From contig NZ_FUEZ01000004.1 in assembly GCF_900157365.1 (NCBI RefSeq), positions 4,060,966 to 4,124,965 on the forward strand: a stretch of 64,000 bases of DNA. Reading direction: 5' to 3'. This stretch comes from Mycobacterium numidiamassiliense (lineage in GTDB: Bacteria > Actinomycetota > Actinomycetes > Mycobacteriales > Mycobacteriaceae). Shown in pieces: positions 25,452 through 34,120 of this stretch. The translations under genes and the position numbers were made by a program. The notes beneath the pieces are model-generated. The model was not told the DNA's origin. It searched no databases and saw only the letters and a list, made by a program, of their open reading frames with translations. Numbering within the stretch: position 1 is the stretch's first letter; each line of letters opens with the position of its first letter.

Positions 25452-27032
25452 GTGGGCGATGATCCGGAACAAGCCGGCGGCGTGGCTCCGGTCTCTCCTG
25501 ACCTCGCCCCCGTGACCCCCCGACTGCGCACGGCCGGCGCCACCTCGGCGGTTCTCGGCGGCGGCGCCGCGACGGTGTGGTCACACCCGCACGGCCCGGC
25601 CGCGTGGTACCAGCCGGATCGCACCGGCGCGCCACCGGTGGGCGGCGTGCACCTGCAATTCGGCAGGAACGCCGGCACCGAGGTGGTGGTGTCCTGGCAC
25701 ACCACCGAGGCCGTGCGCAATCCGCGCGTCATGCTGGGCACGCCGACATCGGGTTTCGGGCGCACCGTGGCGGCCGAAACCCGCACCTATCGAGACGGCA
25801 AGTCCAACAAGGAAGTTCGCGTCAACCATGCTCGCCTGACCAGGCTGACCCCGGATACCGACTATGTGTACGCCGCGGTCCATGACGGCGCCGAACCGGA
25901 ACAGGGCACGGTGCGCACCGCGCCGTCGGGCCGAAAGGCATTGCGTTTCACCAGTTTCGGCGACCAATCCACGCCAGTGCTGGAACGATTGCCCGACGGC
26001 AGCTACATCGGGTCGCCGGCGGCCGCGGCTACGACGCTGGCGATCGAGCGCCTCGCCCCGCTGTTCAACCTGGTGAACGGCGACCTGTGCTATGCCAACC
26101 TCGCCCAGGACCGCATCCGCACCTGGTCGAATTGGTTCGAGAACAACACCCGTTCGGCACGGTATCGGCCGTGGATGCCGGCGGCGGGCAATCACGAGAA
26201 CGAAATAGGCAACGGGCCGGTCGGTTACGGTGCGTACCAGGCCTACTTCTCACTGCCCGATTCGGGAGCAAGCCAAGAACTGCAGGGGCTGTGGTACTCG
26301 TTCACCGCCGGCTCGGTGCGGGTGATCAGCCTCAACAATGACGACGTCGCCTTCCAGGACGGCGGGAACTTTTACATTCACCGCTACTCGGGCGGAGAGC
26401 AAAAGCGCTGGCTTGCCGCCGAACTCGCTGACGCGCAGCATGACCCCGCGATCGACTGGGTGGTGGTTTTCTCCCACCAGACCGCCGTCTCCACCGCGGC
26501 TCAGGCCAACGGCGCCGATCTCGGCATCCGCGAGGAGTGGTTGCCGCTGTTCGACCAGTACCAGGTCGATCTGGTGTTGTGCGGCCACGAACACCACTAC
26601 GAAAGATCCCATCCGCTGCGCGGAACACTGCCCACCGATACCCGGACACCGATGCCCGTCGACACCCGCACCGACCTTATCGACGCCACCCGGGGAACGG
26701 TGCACCTCGTCATCGGCGGGGGCGGCACTTCCGCGCCGTCGAACGGCGTACTGTATCCCCAGCCTCAGTGCCGGGTGATCACCGGCGTCGGCGCCTTCGA
26801 CCCGGCGATCGGCCTTAAGGCGCCCATCTACGCCCTCGAAGACGCACCGTGGTCGGCGTTTCGCGACCTCGAAAACCCCTACGGCTTTGTGGCTTTCGAC
26901 GTCGATCCGGGTCAGCCCGGAGGCCATACCTCGATCGAGGCGACGCAGTACGCATTGAGCGGTCTACTCGGCGCCACCATCCCGGTCGATCAGTTCACCC
27001 TCACCAAGCCGCGGGGGGACAAGGCGTCCTAG
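25452..27032 (+). CDS. purple acid phosphatase / metallophosphoesterase (Rv2577-like)
   Basis: 526-residue enzyme: an N-terminal hydrophobic export-type segment, a fibronectin-like purple acid phosphatase N-domain (about residues 60-155), then the calcineurin-like phosphoesterase core. Metal ligand motifs are visible: FTSFGDQ, LVNGDLCYAN, AAGNHENE, VVVFSHQT and CGHEHHYERSHP. The start is taken as the GTG at 25452, giving nearly the length of Rv2577. The M. tuberculosis protein has a twin-arginine motif before the hydrophobic stretch, while here the same place reads T-P-R-L-R-T without paired arginines. Export route is therefore uncertain. Confidence 0.88.
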   Translation: MGDDPEQAGGVAPVSPDLAPVTPRLRTAGATSAVLGGGAATVWSHPHGPAAWYQPDRTGAPPVGGVHLQFGRNAGTEVVVSWHTTEAVRNPRVMLGTPTSGFGRTVAAETRTYRDGKSNKEVRVNHARLTRLTPDTDYVYAAVHDGAEPEQGTVRTAPSGRKALRFTSFGDQSTPVLERLPDGSYIGSPAAAATTLAIERLAPLFNLVNGDLCYANLAQDRIRTWSNWFENNTRSARYRPWMPAAGNHENEIGNGPVGYGAYQAYFSLPDSGASQELQGLWYSFTAGSVRVISLNNDDVAFQDGGNFYIHRYSGGEQKRWLAAELADAQHDPAIDWVVVFSHQTAVSTAAQANGADLGIREEWLPLFDQYQVDLVLCGHEHHYERSHPLRGTLPTDTRTPMPVDTRTDLIDATRGTVHLVIGGGGTSAPSNGVLYPQPQCRVITGVGAFDPAIGLKAPIYALEDAPWSAFRDLENPYGFVAFDVDPGQPGGHTSIEATQYALSGLLGATIPVDQFTLTKPRGDKAS

Positions 27033-27033
27033 C

Positions 27034-28059
27034 TCAAAACAGCGTCGCCTGAACGGGTTCCGGTTCGGGGGCCGTGGCCGCCGCAGCGAATGGGCGGTGA
27101 TCGCCGGCGAGCCGATGCTTCGCGATCAGCGGAGCGGCCCGCGCCCGCAGCATGCCGCGGTAGCTGGGTGGCAGGTACGCGCCGCGGCCGTAGAGCTCGC
27201 GGTAGCGGGTAACCAGGTCGGGATGCGAACGCGCCAGCCACGACATGAACCAGCCGCGGGTCGAACCCCGCAGGTGCAGACCGAACACCGTGACGCCGGT
27301 GGCCCCGGCGGCCGCGACGTCGCCCAGCAGCGCGTCCAGGTGTTCGACCGAGTCGGTGAGGTGCGGCAGCACCGGCGCGACCATCACATGACAATCCAGG
27401 CCGGCGTCGCGGATTGCGGCGATGAGACCCAATCGCGCCTGCGGCGTCGGCGTGCCCGGCTCGACGTCGCGGTGCAGCTCCGCGTCACCGACCGCGAGTG
27501 ATACCGAGACCGACACCGGAACCTGTTCGGCCGCAGCGGATATCAGCGGCAGATCGCGGCGCAGCAGGGTGCCCTTGGTCAGGATGGACAGCGGCGTCCC
27601 GGAGTCGGCCAGCGCGCCGATGATGCCCGGCATCAGGGCATAGCGACCCTCGGCGCGCTGGTAGGGGTCGGTGTTGGTGCCCAGGGCGACGGCGTCGCGC
27701 CGCCACGAGGGCCGGGCCAACTCGCGGCGCAACACCTCGGCGACGTTGGTTTTGACCACCACCTGGGTGTCAAAGTCGTTGCCACAGTTGAAGTCCAGGT
27801 ACTCGTGGGTGGGACGCGCGAAGCAATAGCGGCAGGCGTGCGAGCAGCCGCGGTAGCCGTTGACCGTGTAGCGGAACGGGAGGGCCGCCGCGTCGGGGAT
27901 TTTGTTGAGCGCCGACTTGCAGAGCACCTCGTGAAAGGTGACGCCCTCGAATTGCGGTGCCCGCACGCTCCGGACCAAGCCGATCCGCTGCAGGCCGGGC
28001 AGTGCGCCATCGTCGACGGGCTTACCGTTGACCGCAACAGCCTGGGTGGCCCACCGCAT
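27034..28059 (-). CDS. Rv2578c-family radical SAM protein
   Basis: 341-residue radical SAM enzyme. The 4Fe-4S motif is GCSHACRYCFAR (C-x3-C-x2-C), followed by GTNTDPYQ-x-x-E, the arrangement of the spore photoproduct lyase-like branch. It starts MRWATQAVAVNG at the ATG 28057-28059. A perfect mycobacterial LexA box lies eight bases upstream (28067-28082), and the M. tuberculosis orthologue is a known LexA-regulated gene, so DNA damage induction is expected. The substrate is unknown; a repair or damage-response role is suggested by regulation only. It converges with the acid phosphatase gene. Confidence 0.88.
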   Translation of the reverse strand: MRWATQAVAVNGKPVDDGALPGLQRIGLVRSVRAPQFEGVTFHEVLCKSALNKIPDAAALPFRYTVNGYRGCSHACRYCFARPTHEYLDFNCGNDFDTQVVVKTNVAEVLRRELARPSWRRDAVALGTNTDPYQRAEGRYALMPGIIGALADSGTPLSILTKGTLLRRDLPLISAAAEQVPVSVSVSLAVGDAELHRDVEPGTPTPQARLGLIAAIRDAGLDCHVMVAPVLPHLTDSVEHLDALLGDVAAAGATGVTVFGLHLRGSTRGWFMSWLARSHPDLVTRYRELYGRGAYLPPSYRGMLRARAAPLIAKHRLAGDHRPFAAAATAPEPEPVQATLF

Positions 28060-28066
28060 ACGCTAT

Positions 28067-28082
28067 TCGAACATTTGTTCGA
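28067..28082. promoter_or_regulatory. LexA (SOS) box
   Basis: TCGAACATTTGTTCGA is a perfect match to the mycobacterial SOS box TCGAAC-N4-GTTCGA. It lies between the divergent radical SAM gene (start 28059) and the helR-like gene (start 28213). It overlaps the probable promoter of the radical SAM gene and could also affect helR. Confidence 0.9.
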
Positions 28083-28212
28083 TGAAGTGTCAAGCTTGAG
28101 CTAGTCTTGCTCGGTCTCTCCTATTCCGATCTCGCGCTCGCCCCTGGGCGTGCGGCAGGACCCGGGTATGGCACAGATCGCCGGGTGAGACCGCAACTGG
28201 CCGAGGGGACAC

Positions 28213-30390
28213 GTGTACGAAGACGAATTGCAGTCCGAGCAGGGCTACGTGACAGAGCTCTACGCGCGGCTGGACGCCGAGCGGGCGCGGGCCAAAGACA
28301 ACTACCGCGAGGCGCTGCGGGGCGATGGCGAGACCCTCGCGGATCGGGATGCCGCGGTCCGGGCGCTGGCCAGAGAGGTGAAGCGGCTCGACGTGGCCGA
28401 CCACGGCTTGTGTTTCGGGCGGTTGGACACCGTTTCCGGCGAGCGTTCCTACGTGGGGCGCATCGGCCTGTTCGACGCGGACAACGAGTACGAACCGCTG
28501 TTGCTCGACTGGCGGGCGCCGGCGGCGCGCGCGTTCTACACCGCCACCGCCGCCAGCCCGGAGAACATGCGCAGGCGCCGCCAGTTCCACACCCGCGGGC
28601 ACCGCGTGGTCGAGTTCACCGACGAGATGTTCGGGCTCTCCGGCGTCGAGCCGGGAAGCTCGGAAGACTGGGCCCTGCTCGCGGCCGTCAACGCACCCCG
28701 GGCCGACGGGATGCGCGACATCGTGGCGACGATCCAGGCCGAGCAGGACGAGATCATCCGTCTCGATCACCCGGGGGTGTTGGTGATCGAAGGGGGCCCC
28801 GGAACCGGGAAGACGGTCGTGGCGCTGCATCGCGTCGCCTACCTGCTCTACACCCAGCGGGAGCGGATCGAACGCCACGGCGTGCTGGTGGTGGGGCCCA
28901 ATGCGGCGTTCCTCAACCACGTCGACCGAGTCCTGCCGTCGCTCGGTGAATCCAGCGTGGTGTTCCTGACGCCCGGCGACCTCGTGCCCGGACTGCACGT
29001 CACCGCCGAAGACACCCCGGAATGCGCGCGGCTGAAGGGCTCGCTGCAGATTCTCGACGTGCTCGCGGCGGCGATCGCCGATCGGCAGCGGCTGCCCGAA
29101 CACCCGCTGTCGATCGAGCTGGCGGACGTCACGATGCGCATCGACGCGGACACCGCGCAGTGGGCCATCGAGGAAGCCCGCGCGAGCGGCCTGCCGCATA
29201 ACCCGGCCCGCAAGGTATTCATCGAGATCATCACGTTCGTGCTGACCGAGCGGGCGATAGCCCGAATCGGCCGGGGGTGGCTCACCAGGGACGACCGCGA
29301 CGCATGGGAGCAGGTGCGGGGCAACCTGCTCTCCGAACTCGCCGACAACGACCAGTTCACCGCCGCGATCGACGAACTCTGGCCCATACTCACGCCGGAA
29401 AAGCTGTTGGCGCCGCTGTACGCGTCGCGGGACCGGCTGCACGCAGCGAGTGCCGACCCGGCGCTGTGGCGCTCCGACGGCGCGGCCTGGACGTTGTCGG
29501 ACGTGCCGCTGCTCGACGAACTGGTGGACCTGCTGGGCCCGGAAAAGCCCGCACACCAGAACGCCGCCGCGCGCGAGCGGGACCACGAGGCCGAGTACGC
29601 CGCCGGCGTGCTGGACCTCCTCGAACTGCGCAGCGAGGACTCGATGGACGACGAGGAGCAGTTACGCGCCCAGCACATGATCTACGCCGAGGACCTGGCG
29701 GAGCGATTCCTCGAACGCGACACCCGGGAACTCGCCGAACGCGCTGCCGCGGATCGGGACTGGACCTACCGGCACATCGTGGTCGACGAAGCCCAGGAGC
29801 TCTCCGAGATGGACTGGCGGGTGCTGATGCGGCGTTGCCCGGGCCGATCCTTCACCGTCGTCGGCGATCTCGCCCAACGGCGCTCGGCGGCCGGGGCGAC
29901 ATCGTGGGCCGCGATGCTGGAGCCGTACGTGCCCGGCCGCTGGGCTTACCGATCACTGTCGGTGAACTACCGCACCCCGGCGGAGATCATGACCGTGGCC
30001 GCGGCGCTGCTCGCCGAGTTCGCGCCCGACGTCCGGCCACCGGAGTCGGTTCGCTCGTGCGGAATCCAGCCCTGGTCGCGGCAAGTCGACGAGGGTGAAT
30101 TAGCCTCTGCCATCGACGAATTCGTCAACGATGAAGCGGCGCGCGTTGGCACCAGCGTCGTCATCGGGCCGCCCGGTGTGCCGGGTGCGGTGTTGGCATC
30201 GGAGACCAAGGGCCTGGAGTTCGACGCCGTCCTGGTAGTCGAGCCGGAACGGATCCTCGCCGCCGGCCCGCGCGGTGCGGCGGAGCTCTACGTCGCGCTC
30301 ACCCGCGCGACCCAGCGCCTCGGCGTCCTGCACCGCGACCCGCTGCCGCGAGCACTCGCCGGTTTGGCCGCATCCGGCGCTTCGGTGTAA
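28213..30390 (+). CDS. helR: HelR/HelD-type UvrD-like ATPase (RNA polymerase recycling factor)
   Basis: 725-residue superfamily 1 helicase-like ATPase. The N-terminus is a long coiled coil (E-L-Q-S-E-Q-G-Y-V-T-E-L-Y-A-R-L), as in HelD/HelR, where it inserts into the RNA polymerase secondary channel. Walker A is GGPGTGKT (residues 194-201), Walker B VVDEAQELSEMDW, motif III VVGDLAQR, and C-terminal motifs are LSVNYRTP and E-T-K-G-L-E-F-D. HelD releases stalled RNA polymerase; HelR of M. abscessus also displaces rifamycins. GTG start with GAGGGGA upstream. It occupies the place where M. tuberculosis has dhaA. HelR versus HelD is my best judgement from length and genus. Confidence 0.85.
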   Translation: MYEDELQSEQGYVTELYARLDAERARAKDNYREALRGDGETLADRDAAVRALAREVKRLDVADHGLCFGRLDTVSGERSYVGRIGLFDADNEYEPLLLDWRAPAARAFYTATAASPENMRRRRQFHTRGHRVVEFTDEMFGLSGVEPGSSEDWALLAAVNAPRADGMRDIVATIQAEQDEIIRLDHPGVLVIEGGPGTGKTVVALHRVAYLLYTQRERIERHGVLVVGPNAAFLNHVDRVLPSLGESSVVFLTPGDLVPGLHVTAEDTPECARLKGSLQILDVLAAAIADRQRLPEHPLSIELADVTMRIDADTAQWAIEEARASGLPHNPARKVFIEIITFVLTERAIARIGRGWLTRDDRDAWEQVRGNLLSELADNDQFTAAIDELWPILTPEKLLAPLYASRDRLHAASADPALWRSDGAAWTLSDVPLLDELVDLLGPEKPAHQNAAARERDHEAEYAAGVLDLLELRSEDSMDDEEQLRAQHMIYAEDLAERFLERDTRELAERAAADRDWTYRHIVVDEAQELSEMDWRVLMRRCPGRSFTVVGDLAQRRSAAGATSWAAMLEPYVPGRWAYRSLSVNYRTPAEIMTVAAALLAEFAPDVRPPESVRSCGIQPWSRQVDEGELASAIDEFVNDEAARVGTSVVIGPPGVPGAVLASETKGLEFDAVLVVEPERILAAGPRGAAELYVALTRATQRLGVLHRDPLPRALAGLAASGASV

Positions 30391-30591
30391 AGAAGCGCTG
30401 CCATAGTTCCTGGCGCGCAAGACGACTCGCCGTCCCAGCGTCAAGGATTCGCAAGTATTGCCCCTGGCGAAGACTTCGTCATGTTACGGCGAGGTAAGCA
30501 AACTTAGCCACACCGCGACAAACCGGTCGCTGTGATACACCATTTCAACAGTGCTTGACGTATTGACTAGCTCCATGGAAGGAAAAAGGGG

Positions 30592-31023
30592 ATGGGCATC
30601 ATCGCGCGGGGCCTTACCGCAACCGCTATCTTCGGCTGTTTAGCTGTCGGTTCAGCCAGCACAGCATGGGCTGACACACCGACGATGAGTGGCAACTACA
30701 CCGAGACCTCGACAACGCCAAGCGGCAAATCCATTGACAACAGCTGGGCCGTCAACTCCTGCGGTAACGGATGCCTGTGGATCAAAGCCGGGTTGGGCGC
30801 CAGTCAGGCCACCTTGCAAGACGGTCAGTGGGTGATGGACACGATGAACAACGTCGCCTGCGTGGGCGGCGGTTACACGCTCTACGGCACGACCACCCAC
30901 ACGGTGTGGGATCCGAATACGCTTGCCGGCACGTCCACGCACACCTACATCACCGGAGCCTGCGGCCGGCCGCCGGGCGACGTACAGGTCGACCAGATCT
31001 CGATCAAAGCAGCTTCGTCCTAG
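30592..31023 (+). CDS. small secreted protein of unknown function
   Basis: 143-residue protein with a clear Sec signal peptide (hydrophobic residues 8-24, likely cleavage after AWA at about residue 27). The mature chain is rich in Thr, Ser and Gly and contains four cysteines (C-G-N-G-C, VACVGG, GACGRP) that could form two disulfides. ATG start with an A-rich then GGGG ribosome site immediately upstream. I do not recognise a domain; similar small secreted proteins are common in mycobacteria. The 201 bases before it are less GC-rich than the surroundings and probably hold the promoter. Confidence 0.7.
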   Translation: MGIIARGLTATAIFGCLAVGSASTAWADTPTMSGNYTETSTTPSGKSIDNSWAVNSCGNGCLWIKAGLGASQATLQDGQWVMDTMNNVACVGGGYTLYGTTTHTVWDPNTLAGTSTHTYITGACGRPPGDVQVDQISIKAASS

Positions 31024-31028
31024 CGGGT

Positions 31029-31058
31029 ACTGCTGGGCCGGGTCACCGGCCCAGCAGT
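31029..31058. terminator. hairpin between convergent genes
   Basis: A perfect 13-bp stem (31029-31041 with 31046-31058) closes a four-base loop. It lies at the meeting point of the small secreted protein gene and hisS and overlaps the last codons of hisS. There is no T-run, as is usual in mycobacteria. It can serve transcription from both sides. Confidence 0.6.
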
Positions 31059-32317
31059 GAAATCACCTCGGTGACAACCGAATCCGTTGCGACCGACACT
31101 TGCTCGCCGGTTGCGAGATTCTTCACCCCGACCGTTCCGGCCTCGATGTCGCGGTCGCCCGCGACCAGTGCGACACGGGCGCCGGAGCGATCGGCGGCGC
31201 GCATCGCGCCCTTGAGCCCCCGGTCACCGTAGGCCAGGTCGACGCGCACACCAGACGCGCGCAGTCGCCCGGCCAGCACCGCCAGCCGCAGCTTCGCCTG
31301 CTCGCTCAACGGGACACCGAACACATCGCACCGGCTGGTCTCCCCCACGCTCTTGCCCTCGGCCCGCAACGCCAGCAGGGTCCGGTCCACCCCGAGCCCA
31401 AAACCGATGCCGGACAGGTCTTGTCCGCCCAGCCGGCGCATCAGACCGTCGTAGCGACCGCCACCGCCAATGCCGGATTGGGCGCCCAGGCCGTCGTGCA
31501 CGAACTCAAAGGTGGTCTTGGTGTAGTAATCCAGCCCGCGCACCATCCGCGGGTTGATGACGTAGGGGACGCCCAGCGCGTCCAGGTGGGCCAGCACGGT
31601 GTCGAAGTGTTGCTTGGGGACGTCGGACAAGTGGTCGAGCAGCACCGGGGCGTCGGCCGTCATCGCCCGTACCTCGGGACGTTTGTCGTCGAGCACCCGC
31701 AGCGGGTTGATGTGCGCACGCTTACGGGTCTCCTCGTCGAGGTCCAGCGTAAACAGATACTCCTGCAGCAGTTCTCGGTATTGCGGACGGCAGCTCTCGT
31801 CGCCCAGTGAGGTGATCTCCAGCCGGAACTCGCTCAGGCCCAGCGAACGGAATCCGGCGTCGGCGACCGCGATCACCTCGGCGTCCAGCGCGGGGTCGTC
31901 GACCCCCATCGCCTCCACACCCACCTGTTGCAGTTGGCGATACCGGCCGGCCTGCGGACGCTCGTAGCGGAAAAACGGGCCGGCGTAACACAGTTTCACC
32001 GGCAGCGCGCCGCGATCCAGGCCGTGTTCGATGACCGCACGCACCACCCCGGCGGTGCCCTCGGGCCGCAGCGTCACCGAGCGGTCGCCGCGGTCGGCGA
32101 AGGTGTACATCTCCTTGGACACCACATCGGTGGATTCCCCGACGCCGCGCGCGAAGAGCGCGGTGTCCTCGAAAATGGGCAGCTCGATGTCGCCGTATCC
32201 GGCCCGGCGGGCGGCGGTGAGCAGGCCATCGCGCACCGCGACGAACTGCGCCGAATCCGGCGGGACGTAGTCCGGTACTCCCTTGGGCGCCGCGAGCGCG
32301 CTGAATTCGTCGCTCAC
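31043..32317 (-). CDS. hisS: histidyl-tRNA synthetase
   Basis: 424-residue class II synthetase. Motif 1 (KGVPDYVPPDS start region), motif 2 (GPFFRYERPQAGRYRQ), the histidine-specific loop (VRGLDYYTKTTFEF), motif 3 (GIGFGLGVDR) and the anticodon-binding C-terminal domain are all present. Its ATG overlaps the stop of the upstream hydrolase gene by four bases, a coupled pair also present in M. tuberculosis (Rv2580c-Rv2581c). Confidence 0.97.
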   Translation of the reverse strand: MSDEFSALAAPKGVPDYVPPDSAQFVAVRDGLLTAARRAGYGDIELPIFEDTALFARGVGESTDVVSKEMYTFADRGDRSVTLRPEGTAGVVRAVIEHGLDRGALPVKLCYAGPFFRYERPQAGRYRQLQQVGVEAMGVDDPALDAEVIAVADAGFRSLGLSEFRLEITSLGDESCRPQYRELLQEYLFTLDLDEETRKRAHINPLRVLDDKRPEVRAMTADAPVLLDHLSDVPKQHFDTVLAHLDALGVPYVINPRMVRGLDYYTKTTFEFVHDGLGAQSGIGGGGRYDGLMRRLGGQDLSGIGFGLGVDRTLLALRAEGKSVGETSRCDVFGVPLSEQAKLRLAVLAGRLRASGVRVDLAYGDRGLKGAMRAADRSGARVALVAGDRDIEAGTVGVKNLATGEQVSVATDSVVTEVISLLGR

Positions 32318-32988
32318 CGGCTCAGGCCTTCGAGGAACGGATTGCCACGCCGTTCGGCACCGATGGTGGTGGCGTTGCCGTGTCCGGGCAGCACCACGGT
32401 GTCGTCGTCGAGCACCAGGAGCTTGTCGAGGATCGAGGTCAGCAAATCCCGCCCACTGCCACCGAACAGGTCGGTGCGGCCCACCGCGCGCTCGAACAGC
32501 GTGTCACCGGTGAACACCACGTCGGCGTCGGTCTTGGACGCCTGAGCGACGCGGAAGACCACCGACCCGCGGGTGTGGCCCGGTGTGTGGTCGACGTTGA
32601 CGGTCACACCGCCCAGGTCGATTTTGTCGCCGTCACGGTCCAGCTCGACAACCTCCTTCGGCTCCCGGAAGAAAGCGCCCGTCATCAGCTGCGCCAGCCG
32701 CGGGCCCACCCCGTGGATCGGGTCCTTGAGCATGAACCGGTCCTCGGGATGGATGTAGGTGGGGCAGCCGTAGGTGTCCGAAACCTTCTGGGCAGACCAC
32801 ATGTGGTCGATGTGTCCGTGCGTGAGCAGCACCGCGGCGGGGGTCAGCCGATTCTCGTCGAGAATGCGCCGCAACGGGCCCATTACACGCTGGCCCGGGT
32901 CGACGATGACAGCATCGGTTCCGGGACGCTCGGCCAGGACGTAGCAGTTGCACTGCAGCACCCCGGCGGGAAATCCGGTGATCAACAC
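32314..32988 (-). CDS. glyoxalase II-like MBL-fold hydrolase (Rv2581c-like)
   Basis: 224-residue metallo-beta-lactamase fold protein with the THGHIDHMW zinc motif, the DHTPGHTRGSVVF third-ligand region, FTGDTLFERAVGR with the bridging aspartate, and LPGHGNATT near the end. I chose the GTG at 32986-32988 (LITGFPAG follows), which gives the same length as the M. tuberculosis protein; the frame is open another 35 codons. Substrate is likely a thioester such as S-lactoyl-thiol, but this is inference. It is coupled to hisS. Confidence 0.88.
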   Translation of the reverse strand: MLITGFPAGVLQCNCYVLAERPGTDAVIVDPGQRVMGPLRRILDENRLTPAAVLLTHGHIDHMWSAQKVSDTYGCPTYIHPEDRFMLKDPIHGVGPRLAQLMTGAFFREPKEVVELDRDGDKIDLGGVTVNVDHTPGHTRGSVVFRVAQASKTDADVVFTGDTLFERAVGRTDLFGGSGRDLLTSILDKLLVLDDDTVVLPGHGNATTIGAERRGNPFLEGLSR

Positions 32989-33147
32989 GGCTCCCAGTTT
33001 CCCATCCCGGGCCTGCGGCGACGATGCGGCCCGCGCGGCGCCGAGCGAAGAACCGAGTATGGGCCCCCTTGACACGGCTCGCGGCGCCCACATTAGCCTG
33101 GGCTAGCTACGCGCGCCCCGACTTACCTACCTGGAGGCATACCGGCC

Positions 33148-34050
33148 GTGCCGACCAACGAACAGCGACGAGAGACAGCCAAGCGCAAACTCGAACGCCA
33201 GCTGGAGCGCCGCGCCAAGCAAGCGCGAATGCGCCGCATCCTGGTCATCGTCGGTGGCGCGGTCGCCGCGCTTGCCGTCATCGCCGCGGTGGTGATCACC
33301 GTGATCAATAACAACAACAAGCACAAGGGCACCACCACGGCGACCACCGGCACATCGGCGCCGAGCTCGGCCACCAGTTCGGGGTCGTCGACCGAACCCG
33401 TCCCGAACGCGGCGCCGTTGCCGCCGTTCCAGCCGTCGGCCAGCGTGGGTGCCAATTGCCAGTACCAGGCCACACCGCAGGAACCGGCCGCCAAGCCGGT
33501 CAAGCCGCCGCGCACCGGCAAGGTGCCGACCGATCCGGCGCAGGTGAGCGCCAGCATGGCGACCAGCCAGGGGAACCTGGGCCTGATGCTGGCGAACAAC
33601 GAATCGCCGTGCACGGTCAACAGCTTCGCCAGCCTGATCGGCCAGAAGTACTTCGACAACACCAAATGCCACCGGCTGACCACCTCCGCATCGCTGGGCG
33701 TCCTGCAATGCGGCGACCCGAAGGGCGACGGCACCGGCGGTCCCGGCTACCAATTCGCCAACGAATACCCGACCGACCAGTACCCGCCGAACGACCCCAA
33801 GCTGCAGCAGCCGGTCATTTATCCGCGCGGCACGTTGGCCATGGCCAATGCCGGTCCGGGCACCAACGGCAGCCAGTTCTTCATGGTCTACAAGGACTCC
33901 GAGCTGCCGCCGCAGTACACCGTGTTCGGCACGATCCAACCCGACGGGCTGGCCGTGCTGGACAAGATCGCGAAGGCGGGCATCACCGGCGGCGGCGAAG
34001 ACGGGCCACCCGCCAGCGAGGTCCTGATCAAGTCCATCCTGCTCGACTAG
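33148..34050 (+). CDS. ppiB: membrane-anchored cyclophilin PpiB (peptidyl-prolyl isomerase)
   Basis: 300 residues: a basic, helical cytoplasmic N-terminus (residues 1-30), a transmembrane helix (about 31-53), a Thr/Ser/Pro linker, then a cyclophilin domain outside the membrane from about residue 130. The catalytic arginine is kept (C-H-R-L, R176), as is the N-G-S-Q-F-F-M-V motif (residues 240-247). Four cysteines (C104, C155, C174, C188) could form disulfides in the oxidising cell wall space. GTG start. The two following kinase genes carry outer domains clearly copied from this one, with the same four cysteines. Confidence 0.93.
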   Translation: MPTNEQRRETAKRKLERQLERRAKQARMRRILVIVGGAVAALAVIAAVVITVINNNNKHKGTTTATTGTSAPSSATSSGSSTEPVPNAAPLPPFQPSASVGANCQYQATPQEPAAKPVKPPRTGKVPTDPAQVSASMATSQGNLGLMLANNESPCTVNSFASLIGQKYFDNTKCHRLTTSASLGVLQCGDPKGDGTGGPGYQFANEYPTDQYPPNDPKLQQPVIYPRGTLAMANAGPGTNGSQFFMVYKDSELPPQYTVFGTIQPDGLAVLDKIAKAGITGGGEDGPPASEVLIKSILLD

Positions 34051-34108
34051 GCGCCCGACGCGAACCGCGCCGGAGGACGGGCGCGTCATCCCACGGCCGG
34101 CGACACCT

Positions 34109-34114
34109 TATGGT
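34109..34114 (+). promoter_or_regulatory. -10 element, predicted leaderless start of kinase 1
   Basis: TATGGT fits the mycobacterial TANNNT -10 hexamer and is followed by TTCTGC and then the GTG start at 34121. The same 15-base arrangement precedes kinase 2. A transcript beginning at or next to the GTG would be leaderless. Confidence 0.45.
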
Positions 34115-34120
34115 TTCTGC

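Noticed and set aside
28083..28212. Search for a rifamycin-associated element before helR
   Set aside because: Only a short CAAGCTTG palindrome is present; the longer inverted GGGGCTTGC pattern is not found.
28090..29586. About 500-codon open frame antisense to the helR-like gene
   Set aside because: No recognisable domain, and it overlaps the Walker A region and most of a well-supported gene.
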